A stretch of 64,000 nucleotides of DNA. Source: Spirosoma endophyticum (GTDB taxonomy: Bacteria > Bacteroidota > Bacteroidia > Cytophagales > Spirosomataceae). Positions 24,977 to 33,709 of this stretch are shown piece by piece. The notes under the pieces were generated by a model. That model was not told the origin of the DNA, ran no database searches, and saw only the letters and a list, made by a program, of their open reading frames with translations. The position numbers and the translations under genes were made by a program. Position 1 is the stretch's first letter, and every line of letters begins with the position of its first letter. Location: assembly GCF_900112365.1 (NCBI RefSeq), contig NZ_FOLQ01000003.1, positions 62,001 to 126,000 on the forward strand. The letters are read 5' to 3'.

Positions 24977-25553
24977 AGCTCTCCACATCCGCCCACGTAT
25001 CGAGGTCAATGGCTGCCAGGGGGAAAGAGATTTCGGCGCAATCGTTTTGGTATAGTTGAATGAGTTTGCGGGCACCCACATCACCCGTCAAGTGTAAAAA
25101 TTCACCTTTATAACGAATATCGAACAGGGCTGGGACGCCCAGATGCCCGGATTCGCCATAGCGGCAGGCAACAATGCCCCGACCAGTTTTTTGTTGGATA
25201 GCGATTAGCTGCCGGAGCAAATCAGCGGTGACGTAGGGTTGATCGGTCAGCACAATTAAAAAAGCATCAACCGGTTCATCGGACAACATGGATAAACCAA
25301 CTCGTATGGACGAGGCTAATCCGTCCTGCCATTCTGGGTTGACGGATGTAATTAAACGAGGGTCATTAATTTCCTGACGAATCAGCTCTTCATTGCCCCC
25401 CAGTACAACAATCACTGGACCAACCTGAATGGAAAGCGCGGCATCGACGATACGTCGAATTAGCGGTTGACCATCCTGAATAAGTAGTTGCTTCGGTTGC
25501 CCGCCTAAACGAGTTGACCCGCCAGCCGCTAAAATAATGGTGGCAATAGTCAT
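24933..25553 (-). CDS. MobA/MocA-like nucleotidyltransferase
   Basis: A 206-residue NTP-transferase: N-terminal IILAAGGSTRLGGQPKQLL is the nucleotide-binding signature, with VLTDQPYVTADLL (metal-binding Asp) and ACRYGESGHLGVPALF as in molybdenum-cofactor cytidylyltransferase. It overlaps xdhC by 4 bp (ATGA), a pairing seen where the molybdenum cofactor is matured for xanthine-dehydrogenase-type enzymes. MocA activity is therefore likely but inferred. The glycine-rich tail after residue ~190 is encoded by a heptad repeat and is probably not functional. Confidence 0.82.
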   Translation of the reverse strand: MTIATIILAAGGSTRLGGQPKQLLIQDGQPLIRRIVDAALSIQVGPVIVVLGGNEELIRQEINDPRLITSVNPEWQDGLASSIRVGLSMLSDEPVDAFLIVLTDQPYVTADLLRQLIAIQQKTGRGIVACRYGESGHLGVPALFDIRYKGEFLHLTGDVGARKLIQLYQNDCAEISFPLAAIDLDTWADVESWRGAKGMGHGGQSN

Positions 25554-26716
25554 GCCTCCAGACCACTACTTACTACGTCCATTTGTCGGGTATGATTGGG
25601 TACATTACCCGAAAGCCGTTCATGAATAGGGCCCGTTTTATCTTTCAGGAAGCCGCCTGACCCTTTCGTGAAGAACGCTTTTATTTCGGCCATAATCGAC
25701 AACGCGATTTCATCGGGCGTTTCAGCACCTAGATCCAGGCCGATTGGTGCATGAACCCGACTTAAAGCTTCTTCACTAAAATAGAGTCCGTCTTTCTCAA
25801 ATTCGGCCTGCATTTTATCGAACCGTTTGCGCGGCCCAAGCATGCCAATGTAGGGGGTTTCGGTCGCCAATAAAGCTTTCAATACGGCTTTGTCGTAGTT
25901 GAAGTTGTGCGACATAAGCACCGCGGCTGTCCGATTTGTGATCGTCAGTTTGTCAATAACAACTTCACGATCAGCATATAATACGCATGTGGCAACCGGG
26001 AATCGTTTTGGCGATAGATGGGCAATGCAATCATCGGTGACGGTTACCTGCCAGCCAAGGTCGCGAGCCAATTTTGCTACGGAAATAACGTCGTAGCCCG
26101 CGCCAAAAATGACCAGTTCAATGCCAGGGTCTATTCGCTCGATGAATACCTCGACATCTCCGGACAAAACAGAATACGTTTGGGTTAATGGCTTTCCTGT
26201 GCTGAATACGCTATGCATATCGCTCTGTAGCCAGTCGGGAATCGATGCGGTAGTTTGTTCGGTCAGGATAAATCGGTTTCCGGGCGTTAACCCCGTGGTT
26301 TCGGCGCTTTTTAGCACCGTGGCCAGCGCCCGAACATCGCGTTTCTGAATAAATTCCTGTAGCAATGAAACCGGATTCGTAGGGCTAGAAGGATCGATAG
26401 GTTCGATCAATACGTCAATAATGCCATTACAGCCTAATCCCACACCGAAGCTGTTGGCGCCGTCGTCCATTGTATCATACGTAACAACCAATGGCGAGCC
26501 ATCACGCATAACCTGACGAGCCTTGCGTAGGGCATCTCCTTCCAGGCAGCCACCACTAATGGCACCTTCCCAGCGACCATCGTCGGTAATGAGCATCCGC
26601 GCACCTGGCCGACGATAGGATGATCCTTCGACCCAAACGACGGTTGCCAGGGCGGCCTTGCGCTCTGTAAAATCAATTTGCTCAAAAACCTCAACGATGC
26701 GGGTTATTTCTTTCAT
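25550..26716 (-). CDS. XdhC/CoxI family molybdenum-cofactor maturation protein
   Basis: A 388-residue protein with the N-terminal XdhC_CoxI domain (VVWVEGSSYRRPGARML, GAISGGCLEGD, SFGVGLGCNG) and a C-terminal Rossmann-like domain (ELVIFGAGYDVISVA, GMLGPRKRFD, HAPIGLDLGAETPDEIALSIMAE). The family inserts the sulfurated molybdenum cofactor into xanthine dehydrogenase-type enzymes. No such dehydrogenase lies in the window, so its client must be encoded elsewhere. The cofactor form used by the nitrate reductase here is of a different class and does not need XdhC. Confidence 0.9.
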   Translation of the reverse strand: MKEITRIVEVFEQIDFTERKAALATVVWVEGSSYRRPGARMLITDDGRWEGAISGGCLEGDALRKARQVMRDGSPLVVTYDTMDDGANSFGVGLGCNGIIDVLIEPIDPSSPTNPVSLLQEFIQKRDVRALATVLKSAETTGLTPGNRFILTEQTTASIPDWLQSDMHSVFSTGKPLTQTYSVLSGDVEVFIERIDPGIELVIFGAGYDVISVAKLARDLGWQVTVTDDCIAHLSPKRFPVATCVLYADREVVIDKLTITNRTAAVLMSHNFNYDKAVLKALLATETPYIGMLGPRKRFDKMQAEFEKDGLYFSEEALSRVHAPIGLDLGAETPDEIALSIMAEIKAFFTKGSGGFLKDKTGPIHERLSGNVPNHTRQMDVVSSGLEA

Positions 26717-27152
26717 GGATAGATCCGTTATACTACCTTTCGTTTATAACCGTAGTGGTAGGCATCTGTTTTGTATTGTGATAGTCTGTCGTTCCCAGGA
26801 ACAGTAAATCCTGAACTTTTTGATAAGTCAAACCTGAGATTTCTCGTTCCAGAAAACGATAAAAAATAGTAAGCTTTCTCTACGTCAAACAGTAACCGTC
26901 GGGAATGCTTACCCATATTTGATCCAATGGGTGCGCTTGTTTGTTAATTGTCTGTTTTACCGAAGCCATAGTGAACGGTATTGGTACCGAAAGTTAATAA
27001 GATAAACCGATACTTTTCAAGGCGAAAGCCCTTACATGCGTTGAATTTCGGGGTAATTGGCCAATCGAATCGTCTCTAATGGAATGTGTGATACGTATCT
27101 GGCTACAGCTGGATGCTTTATCTTTGTCCGCTGAATCTATAAACGTTCTTTC
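26717..27152. other. Divergent spacer of 436 bp
   Basis: Lies between xdhC (minus) and the SnoaL-like gene (plus). It contains a short palindrome GTTCC-CA-GGAAC near 26795 and a -7 element at 27119. A 62-codon ORF on the minus strand (26728-26916) has no family resemblance and was not called. Otherwise I see nothing identifiable. Confidence 0.5.
27119..27126 (+). promoter_or_regulatory. -7 element upstream of the SnoaL-like gene
   Basis: TATCTTTG matches TAnnTTTG, 26 bp before the ATG at 27153. No convincing TTG was seen at the -33 position. Confidence 0.45.
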
Positions 27153-27560
27153 ATGACTTCGCTCGATACGGTTGCCGCTTACTACAACGCCTTTAACAAA
27201 AAGGACTGGGATACGATGCTCAGCCTTGTTCATGACGACATTCAACACGACAGCAATCAGGGAGCTACGCGCGTTGGCAAAGATCTGTTCAGTCAATTTG
27301 TGCAGCACATGGACGACTGCTACGACGAAACGCTAACCGACATGGTGATTATGACGGAACCGACCGACCGTCGTGTTGCCTGCGAGTTTGTTGTCAACGG
27401 TGTTTATAAGAGCACCGATGGTGATTTGCCGCCTGCTACGGGCCAGACCTACGTACTGCCTGCCGGTGCGTTTCTGGAGGTGGCGGATGGTCAAATCATC
27501 CGAATCACTACGTATTACAATCTGCCGCTCTGGGAGTCGCTGGTTTTAAGTAACAAATAA
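27153..27560 (+). CDS. SnoaL/NTF2-like protein (ketosteroid isomerase-related)
   Basis: A 135-residue cone-fold protein: the start SLDTVAAYYNAFNKKDWDTML is the typical helical pair, followed by LVHDDIQHDSNQGATRVGKDLF, and the C-terminal strand pair PAGAFLEVADGQIIRITTYYN. Family members range from polyketide cyclases to small-molecule isomerases, so the activity cannot be assigned. The acetyltransferase gene begins 4 bp after its stop, so the two are co-transcribed. Confidence 0.82.
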   Translation: MTSLDTVAAYYNAFNKKDWDTMLSLVHDDIQHDSNQGATRVGKDLFSQFVQHMDDCYDETLTDMVIMTEPTDRRVACEFVVNGVYKSTDGDLPPATGQTYVLPAGAFLEVADGQIIRITTYYNLPLWESLVLSNK

Positions 27561-27564
27561 GATC

Positions 27565-28170
27565 TTGTCAGAACCTTCGCCACTTACATTCGTCCGACTT
27601 ACGGGTCGGGCGTTCGAGACTATTTTCGACGATTTAGCCGCGCTGCGTATCGCGGTGTTTCGAGATTTTCCTTACCTCTACGAAGGGTCGATTGCTTACG
27701 AAAAAAGCTATCTGGAAACCTATGCTCAGTCTGAGCGATCGTTCCTGTTTGCAGCCTACGACGGCGACCTGATGGTTGGTGCTACAACAGCACTGCCCTT
27801 GCTGGACGAGACTGATGAGGTGCAGCAACCCTTTCGGGAACGGGGCTACGATCTGGATACGGTTTTTTATCTTGGTGAAAGCATCCTGCTGCCTGCCTAT
27901 CGGGGGCAGGGTTTCGGACATCGATTTTTCGATGAGCGAGAAGCGCATGCCCGTCAGTTCGAGCAATATACAACTGCCTGTTTCTGCGCCGTTCAGCGAC
28001 CTGATGACTATCCGCTACGTCCCGATAACTATCAACCTCTCGATGAATTCTGGACTAAACGAGGTTATCAACGGGATACTACTCTGCAAACTACCTTTAC
28101 CTGGCTCGACCGCCATGAGGCTGTTGAAACACCTAAACCGATGATTTACTGGACGAGAAAGCTACGCTAG
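27565..28170 (+). CDS. GNAT-family N-acetyltransferase
   Basis: A 201-residue acetyltransferase, with a TTG start four bases after the preceding stop (reads MSEPSPLTFVRLTGR). The acetyl-CoA region is recognisable in GESILLPAYRGQGFGHRFFDEREAHA (R/Q-x-x-G-x-G/A). The unusual C-terminal half (AVQRPDDYPLRPDNYQPLDEFW) resembles a GNAT subgroup that I know only as uncharacterised. A start further inside is not available before the family N-terminus, which is why the TTG is accepted. Confidence 0.82.
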   Translation: MSEPSPLTFVRLTGRAFETIFDDLAALRIAVFRDFPYLYEGSIAYEKSYLETYAQSERSFLFAAYDGDLMVGATTALPLLDETDEVQQPFRERGYDLDTVFYLGESILLPAYRGQGFGHRFFDEREAHARQFEQYTTACFCAVQRPDDYPLRPDNYQPLDEFWTKRGYQRDTTLQTTFTWLDRHEAVETPKPMIYWTRKLR

Positions 28171-28230
28171 CAGCGCTGGTTAACGTAGTGCCAGAACGAA
28201 CTCCTTCTAACATAAGTAGGCCGCATACTG

Positions 28231-28269
28231 TTGTTTCCATGGATACAACCCCAAGCAGTATGGAAACAA
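28231..28269. promoter_or_regulatory. 10-bp inverted repeat at the Gfo/Idh gene start
   Basis: TTGTTTCCAT (28231-28240) and ATGGAAACAA (28260-28269) are exact reverse complements; a second pair CATACTG/CAGTATG interleaves with them. Both lie over the candidate start codons at 28239 and 28260. This could be an operator or a start-site mRNA hairpin. Confidence 0.35.
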
Positions 28270-29408
28270 ACGAGTTGGAGAATCGCGAAATTGGTATTGG
28301 CGTTATTGGAATGGGCGGTTTTGGCCTGTTCGCAGTACAGCAATTCTTACAGACACCGCATACGAAATTAATCGCTATTGCGGGCTCGAAACGCCAAGAA
28401 GCGATCACCACCGCCAAGCGATTCGGAGCTGAACAACTGGGTACTCTTGACGAATTGGTTAATCACCCTCAAGTAGATCTGGTTTATATTGCCACCCCCC
28501 CGTTCATGCATTATGAGCAGGCTATGCTGGCGCTGAATGCGGGAAAGCATGTCATCTGCGAAAAGCCGCTGGCAATGAATCCCAAGCAGGGTGCCGAAAT
28601 GCTGGCACTGGCGAAGGAAAAGGGCCTGCTAATGGTTACGAACCTGATGCAGCGGTACAACCCCATGTTTGCGCGCATAAAGCACCTGATTGATAAGAAA
28701 TTGCTGGGCGATTTTTTGCACGGTTATTTCGAGAATTACGCGGGCGACGAAGGGCTTTTGCCCGAACACTGGTTCTGGGACCGTAGCAAAAGCGGAGGGA
28801 TATTTATTGAACATGGCGTTCACTTCTTCGATATGTTTGCTGGTTGGCTTGGTGAAGGTACCGTGAAAGCTGCACAGGTCATAAAGCGCCCGAACAGTGC
28901 TGATATTGAAGACCAGGTGCAGGCTATTGTCGAGTACGGCGATGATGAAACGGGCCGTAAGCTGGTTAATTTCTATCACGGCTTCACGCAAACGGGTCGT
29001 ATGGATCGTCAGGAAATGCGCTTACTTTTTGAGCAGGGCGATATTACCCTTTTTGAGTGGGTACCAACCCGTATGATTATGCGTTGTGTGGTCGACGAAG
29101 AAACGACCCGCGCGTTGATGAATCTTTTTCCCGGAGCACAGTTGAACGTAACCGCTAATGTCAGTGGGGAGGATCGGCCGCTACGGGGTCGTCACAAGGA
29201 ATTTGATGCGTACCAGCAGATTGAAATACGCTTCGGATTTGGCGACGAAAAACAGCATCTCTATAGCGAACTACTCCGGCTTATGTTCCGCGATCAGGTA
29301 AATGCGATTCATTACCCCGATGTACATCGTATTATTAATGAATCGAATGGGCTAAACTCACTCGAAACAGCCATGGTGGCTGACCAAATGGCCCGTCAAT
29401 CCCTATAG
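28239..29408 (+). CDS. Gfo/Idh/MocA-family oxidoreductase
   Basis: A 389-residue NAD(P)-dependent dehydrogenase. The N-terminal Rossmann fold has GVIGMGGFGLFAV, the family EKP motif is in HVICEKPLAMNP, and the C-terminal beta-sheet domain follows (FIEHGVHFFDMFAGW, with the conserved His). Substrates of this family are usually sugars, inositols or biliverdin-type compounds. The reading frame begins with a GTG at 28188; ATG codons at 28239 and 28260 are more likely starts. The position before the NagB gene on the same strand suggests sugar metabolism. Confidence 0.85.
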   Translation: MDTTPSSMETNELENREIGIGVIGMGGFGLFAVQQFLQTPHTKLIAIAGSKRQEAITTAKRFGAEQLGTLDELVNHPQVDLVYIATPPFMHYEQAMLALNAGKHVICEKPLAMNPKQGAEMLALAKEKGLLMVTNLMQRYNPMFARIKHLIDKKLLGDFLHGYFENYAGDEGLLPEHWFWDRSKSGGIFIEHGVHFFDMFAGWLGEGTVKAAQVIKRPNSADIEDQVQAIVEYGDDETGRKLVNFYHGFTQTGRMDRQEMRLLFEQGDITLFEWVPTRMIMRCVVDEETTRALMNLFPGAQLNVTANVSGEDRPLRGRHKEFDAYQQIEIRFGFGDEKQHLYSELLRLMFRDQVNAIHYPDVHRIINESNGLNSLETAMVADQMARQSL

Positions 29409-29549
29409 TAAAGGCTTGATTAAAATCATAGTTAATAAAAAAAATTAAAAATGTAGTTCTGTCACCGCAAACGACTACTTTAAACCATGTGAACTCTCTG
29501 ATTTTTTGCGACATTTGCCGAGTCTTACCAACTCTTCTCTGCACAGCGC

Positions 29550-31538
29550 ATGATTACGGAGTCAACCTTATTTGATACCTCGGATGGCCAGATAACTGGC
29601 GATTCTGCACCCGGAACTTTGTCCAGCGGTGGTCCTATTCAATCGGCTATCACGTACGAAAAAATCCCTACACACATCTATGCGGATGCGAAAGATGCGT
29701 CGCGGGCGGTAGCGCAGGAAATTGCCAGTTTAATTCGCCAGAAACAGAATGAAGGCAAACCCTGCGTGTTGGGTCTGGCAACAGGTTCATCGCCTAAAAC
29801 GGTTTACGCTGAGTTAATTCGCATGCATCGTGAAGAAGGGTTGAGCTTCCGGAATGTCGTCTCATTCAATCTGGACGAATATTATCCAATGGAGCCAGAT
29901 TCTTTGCAGAGTTACTGGCGGTTCATGAAGGAGCAACTGTTCGATCACGTTGACATTCCACAGGGGAATTATCATGTCCCCGATGGAACTCTCCAAACGG
30001 ATAAAGTCGGCGAGTTTGCCCGGCAGTATGAAGCGGCTATCGAAGCCGCGGGCGGGCTGGATTTCCAACTGCTGGGTATCGGTGGTAACGGTCATATAGG
30101 GTTCAATGAACCGGGTTCGCTCATTAACTCACATACCCGTTTGATGATGCTCGACAATTCGACGCGGGCAGCGGCTTCAGTGGATTTTGGAGGATTGCCC
30201 AAAACGCCCCGTAAGGCAATTACGATGGGGGTAGCAAGTATATTGGGTGCCCGGCGAGTGGTGTTATTGGCATGGGGGGAGCGTAAAGCGCCTGTTATCC
30301 GGGGTGCGGTTGAGGGATTGGTTACCGAGCTAAACCCGGCCTCGTACCTGCAAACGCATCCAAATGCCTTATTTGTTATTGACCAGGCAGCCGCTTCGGA
30401 GTTGACCCGCATGAAAACGCCCTGGCTGGTGGATTCGGTTGAGTGGGACAATAAGATGAAGAAAAAGGCTGTCACGTATCTATCGTTGACACTAAATAAG
30501 CCGATTCTTAAACTGACGGACCGCGATTACAACGACAATGGAATGAGCGACCTGCTGGCTCAGTATGGTCAGGCCTACGACATAAATATTGACGTTTTTA
30601 ATCAACTTCAGCATACAATTACGGGTTGGCCGGGGGGTAAACCCAATGCCGATGATACGAACCGTCCCGAACGGGCTGAACCGGCTCATAAACGTTGCCT
30701 GATTTTCAGTCCTCATCCCGATGATGATATTATCTCGATGGGAGGTACATTCCAGCGGCTACGCGATCAGGGCCACGAGGTTCACGTCGGGTATCAGACG
30801 TCGGGCAACATTGCTGTAGCCGATGACGAAGCGTTACGCTTTGCTGACTACGTAGTAGATTTCAATGCCAAATTTGGCATTGATAGTCCCGAAGCAACCC
30901 GTATTTTCCGGGACGCGGCTGACTCGTTACGTGAGAAGAAAGACAGCGAAATGGACACTGCCGAAGTCCGCTACGTGAAGGGGCTGATTCGGATGGGTGA
31001 AGCAAAATCCACCTGTCGGTTTGTGGGTATTCCGGTGGCGAATGCACATTTCCTGAACATGCCGTTCTATGAGACCGGAACCGTGGCTAAAAAACCATTG
31101 AGCGAAGAAGATATTCAGATTACGATGGCGCTGATTGAAGAAATCAGGCCGCATCAGATCTATGCAGCCGGGGATCTTGCCGATCCCCATGGTACACACA
31201 AAGTTTGTCTGGACGCGGTGCTGGAATCGGTACGTCGCCTGAAAGACAAGGACTTCATGAAAGATTGCTGGATCTGGCTGTATCGGGGTGCCTGGGCTGA
31301 GTGGGACGTGAGCGAAATTGAAATGGCCGTACCGATGTCGCCTGATCAGGTTATGAAAAAGCGGTTGGGTATTTTCAAGCACCAATCTCAAAAAGACGGC
31401 GTCGTGTATCAGGGAACCGATTCGCGGGAGTTCTGGCAACGGGCTGAAGAACGCAATCGTGGCACGGCTGAAATTTACAATCGACTCGGTTTAGCCGAAT
31501 ATGAAGCAATGGAAGCCTTCGTGCGCTGGAAGCTTTAA
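29550..31538 (+). CDS. NagB-LmbE fusion: glucosamine-6-phosphate deaminase with PIG-L deacetylase domain
   Basis: A 662-residue two-domain enzyme. Residues ~35-300 are glucosamine-6-phosphate deaminase (SFNLDEYYPM with the catalytic Asp, GIGGNGHIGFNEPGS with the His loop). Residues ~370-640 form a LmbE/PIG-L zinc deacetylase (IFSPHPDDDIISMGG, and the later DPHGTHK). Such fusions are known in Bacteroidota and are annotated as NagB. An attractive reading is deacetylation plus deamination of N-acetylglucosamine derivatives in one polypeptide, feeding fructose-6-phosphate. Both domains keep their visible catalytic residues. A terminator follows. Confidence 0.9.
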   Translation: MITESTLFDTSDGQITGDSAPGTLSSGGPIQSAITYEKIPTHIYADAKDASRAVAQEIASLIRQKQNEGKPCVLGLATGSSPKTVYAELIRMHREEGLSFRNVVSFNLDEYYPMEPDSLQSYWRFMKEQLFDHVDIPQGNYHVPDGTLQTDKVGEFARQYEAAIEAAGGLDFQLLGIGGNGHIGFNEPGSLINSHTRLMMLDNSTRAAASVDFGGLPKTPRKAITMGVASILGARRVVLLAWGERKAPVIRGAVEGLVTELNPASYLQTHPNALFVIDQAAASELTRMKTPWLVDSVEWDNKMKKKAVTYLSLTLNKPILKLTDRDYNDNGMSDLLAQYGQAYDINIDVFNQLQHTITGWPGGKPNADDTNRPERAEPAHKRCLIFSPHPDDDIISMGGTFQRLRDQGHEVHVGYQTSGNIAVADDEALRFADYVVDFNAKFGIDSPEATRIFRDAADSLREKKDSEMDTAEVRYVKGLIRMGEAKSTCRFVGIPVANAHFLNMPFYETGTVAKKPLSEEDIQITMALIEEIRPHQIYAAGDLADPHGTHKVCLDAVLESVRRLKDKDFMKDCWIWLYRGAWAEWDVSEIEMAVPMSPDQVMKKRLGIFKHQSQKDGVVYQGTDSREFWQRAEERNRGTAEIYNRLGLAEYEAMEAFVRWKL

Positions 31539-31570
31539 TGATATACTAAACATCCCTTAGCCTTTATGTA

Positions 31571-31601
31571 AGCCACTCTCACAATGGAGAGTGGCTTTTT
31601 T
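31571..31601 (+). terminator. Terminator of the nagB-lmbE gene
   Basis: Perfect 10-bp stem AGCCACTCTC/GAGAGTGGCT (31571-31580 with 31587-31596), loop acaatg, followed by T6 (31596-31601). A textbook Rho-independent site, 33 bp after the stop. Confidence 0.92.
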
Positions 31602-31705
31602 GCGTAGTTAAAAATTCTGTCAATTATTAAATATAATATAAAAATTGAATATAATTGCATAATTATATAATAGTTGTATTATTGTTTCTGCGCTCAACTG
31701 ACATT

Positions 31706-32479
31706 ATGACAAGACAAACGAAGCAAAAAACACTAAGGCTTTTTGCCTTACACGAGTTTATTCAGGATCATTTTACGAAATCCGACTGGATCAAAGTTGG
31801 TTATCTGACCGATAGTGTCGAGTTGATTGAAGATCATCCGCGGCTGCTACGCAGTTTAGACTTTAAAGACGATGATTATGAAGGTAATAGCTTACAAGTC
31901 CTGTCAAAATTGATTAGCGAAAGCCACAGTAATTTATACGAAATAGAGCGGTTTGTTGAGGCAAAAAAGGCTACATTTATTCGCCCAATTCGAGAAATTT
32001 CAGACTTTGTGTCAACGGTGCAGGCCATTCGGCCGGAACGAGTTATTACGTTCGCTCCCGACGTATTTCGGATTCCGGATAAGGTTGTTGAATCGAACGT
32101 ATTATCCGTGATGATGCCATTTGAAAGTAAATTTTCTGGCACTTATTCGGCGATTAAAAATGTATGTGCAAAACTGGGCATCGATTGCAAACGGGCCGAC
32201 GATATCTGGGATAATAGCATTCTGATTCAGGATATATTTGATCTGATTTTTACATCGAAAGCTGTCATTACTGATTTTACGGATCGAAACCCCAACGTAT
32301 TCTACGAAACAGGCGTCGCGCATACACTCGGAAAACTGGTGATTCCTATTACGCAATCAACCAGCGACATTCCATTTGATCTACGCCATCATAGGGCGCT
32401 AACCTACCTGCCAAATGCGGAAGGCTTGTTGAAACTAGAAAATGATTTAGAGAAAAAGCTGGCGAAGGTGTTTGGTTGA
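31706..32479 (+). CDS. Putative effector with a TIR/deoxyribosyltransferase-like C-terminal domain
   Basis: A 257-residue cytoplasmic protein. The N-terminal ~90 residues are helical and unrecognised. The C-terminal ~130 residues read like a nucleoside 2-deoxyribosyltransferase/TIR-type flavodoxin fold: SVMMPFESKFSGTYSAIK, RADDIWDNSILIQDIFDLI, AVITDFTDRNPNVFYETGVAH (candidate catalytic Glu), GKLVIPITQ, then DIPFDLRHHRAL. Proteins with this architecture are often parts of antiphage or stress-suicide systems that act on NAD or nucleotides, but that is inference here. The ~100 bp upstream are strikingly AT-rich compared with the surroundings. The Met at 31706 is preferred to an earlier Met at 31655. 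Confidence 0.6.
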   Translation: MTRQTKQKTLRLFALHEFIQDHFTKSDWIKVGYLTDSVELIEDHPRLLRSLDFKDDDYEGNSLQVLSKLISESHSNLYEIERFVEAKKATFIRPIREISDFVSTVQAIRPERVITFAPDVFRIPDKVVESNVLSVMMPFESKFSGTYSAIKNVCAKLGIDCKRADDIWDNSILIQDIFDLIFTSKAVITDFTDRNPNVFYETGVAHTLGKLVIPITQSTSDIPFDLRHHRALTYLPNAEGLLKLENDLEKKLAKVFG

Positions 32480-32525
32480 CTAACTCGCCTTACCAGTGTA
32501 CATTAGAGAAACCTTTCCGGCCTCT

Positions 32526-33698
32526 ATGCAATCTTCCGTTTCGACACATTCTGTCAGTAAGCTACGTCCTGAAAGTAGTTCTAGTCGCCTGCTCTCACTC
32601 GATTTCTTTCGCGGTCTGACGGTAGCGGCCATGGTGCTGGTCAACAATCCCGGCGACTGGGCGCATATTTATGCACCGCTCGAACACGCGCCCTGGAATG
32701 GATGGACGCCTACGGATCTGATTTTTCCCTTCTTCCTGTTTATTGTCGGGGTGTCGATTACGTTTGCGTTAGATGGAGCAAGGAGCCTCGAGCCTGGAGT
32801 AAGGAAAAAGGGGATAATTGGAAAGATCGTGCGACGTAGTGCGACGCTGTTTCTACTGGGATTCTTTCTGAACTTCTTTCCGAAGTTCGACATCACAACG
32901 GTGCGTATTCCGGGCGTGTTGCAGCGAATCGCGCTGGTTTATCTGGCCTGTTCACTCATTTTCCTGAAAACGACCTCCCGTCAGCAGTTGTACATTCTCT
33001 GTGGGATACTGGTTGGTTATTGGCTACTGATGACCGTAGTACCCGTGCCGGGCGTAGGTTTTGCGAACCTCGAACCCACCACCAATCTGGCCGCCTGGAT
33101 TGACCGGACGATTATAATGCCAGCGCACGTTTACAAAGTGGCTAAAGTCTGGGATCCTGAAGGGTTGTTGAGTACGCTACCCGCTATTGGTACGGGAATT
33201 ATCGGTATGCTGACCGGAACGTGGCTACGCAGTGCTCGACCGGTTGCGGAAAAAATAGCCTGGCTTTTTGCGGTCGGTTGTCTGGTGACACTTGGGGGCT
33301 TGATCTGGGACGGGTTCTTTCCAATAAATAAAGCCCTCTGGACCAGCTCATACGTATTGCTGGCAGGCGGATTAGCCATGCTTGGGCTTGCGCTGTGTTA
33401 CTGGCTCATTGATGTTCAGAACTACAGACGAGGTATTTTGCCATTCGTGGCATTTGGCGTTAATGCCATCACGGTATTTTTTCTGTCGGGGATGATTCCG
33501 CGAATTATGAACCTGATTCAAATTTCCCAGCCGGATGGTACTGAAATCGGTTCGAAAGAATACCTGTATCGAACATTCATCGCGCCACCTTTTACTGACC
33601 CCAAAAATGCGTCTTTGGCGGGTGCGTTAACTTTCGTGCTGATCTGGTTTGGAATTCTCTGGTGGATGTACCGGAAGAATGTGATCATCAAAGTCTGA
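32526..33698 (+). CDS. HGSNAT/DUF5009-like membrane acyltransferase
   Basis: A 390-residue multipass protein resembling heparan-alpha-glucosaminide N-acetyltransferase and bacterial NagX. Hallmarks: RLLSLDFFRGLTVAAMVLVNNPG near the N-terminus, then PWNGWTPTDLIFPFFLFIVG, about ten hydrophobic segments, and FVAFGVNAITVFFLSGM near the C-terminus. The proposed role is transmembrane acetylation or transport of amino sugars, which fits NagB-LmbE two genes upstream. The first Met in the open frame is a GTG at 32496; ATG 32526 is preferred. The loop after the second helix is encoded by a 7-bp tandem array (see repeat at 32775). Confidence 0.85.
   Translation: MQSSVSTHSVSKLRPESSSSRLLSLDFFRGLTVAAMVLVNNPGDWAHIYAPLEHAPWNGWTPTDLIFPFFLFIVGVSITFALDGARSLEPGVRKKGIIGKIVRRSATLFLLGFFLNFFPKFDITTVRIPGVLQRIALVYLACSLIFLKTTSRQQLYILCGILVGYWLLMTVVPVPGVGFANLEPTTNLAAWIDRTIIMPAHVYKVAKVWDPEGLLSTLPAIGTGIIGMLTGTWLRSARPVAEKIAWLFAVGCLVTLGGLIWDGFFPINKALWTSSYVLLAGGLAMLGLALCYWLIDVQNYRRGILPFVAFGVNAITVFFLSGMIPRIMNLIQISQPDGTEIGSKEYLYRTFIAPPFTDPKNASLAGALTFVLIWFGILWWMYRKNVIIKV
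32775..32816. repeat. Six-unit heptad array inside the HGSNAT-like gene
   Basis: Six consecutive 7-bp units (GGAGCAA, GGAGCCT, CGAGCCT, GGAGTAA, then two A-rich units starting GG) inside the coding frame. Because 6 x 7 = 42 is a multiple of three, the frame is kept. It encodes the polar loop GARSLEPGVRKKGI between two membrane segments. Confidence 0.75.
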
Positions 33699-33709
33699 CT
33701 ATCCTCTCG

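Noticed and set aside
26728-26916. 62-codon minus-strand ORF upstream of xdhC
   Set aside because: No recognisable features and it occupies the divergent promoter region.
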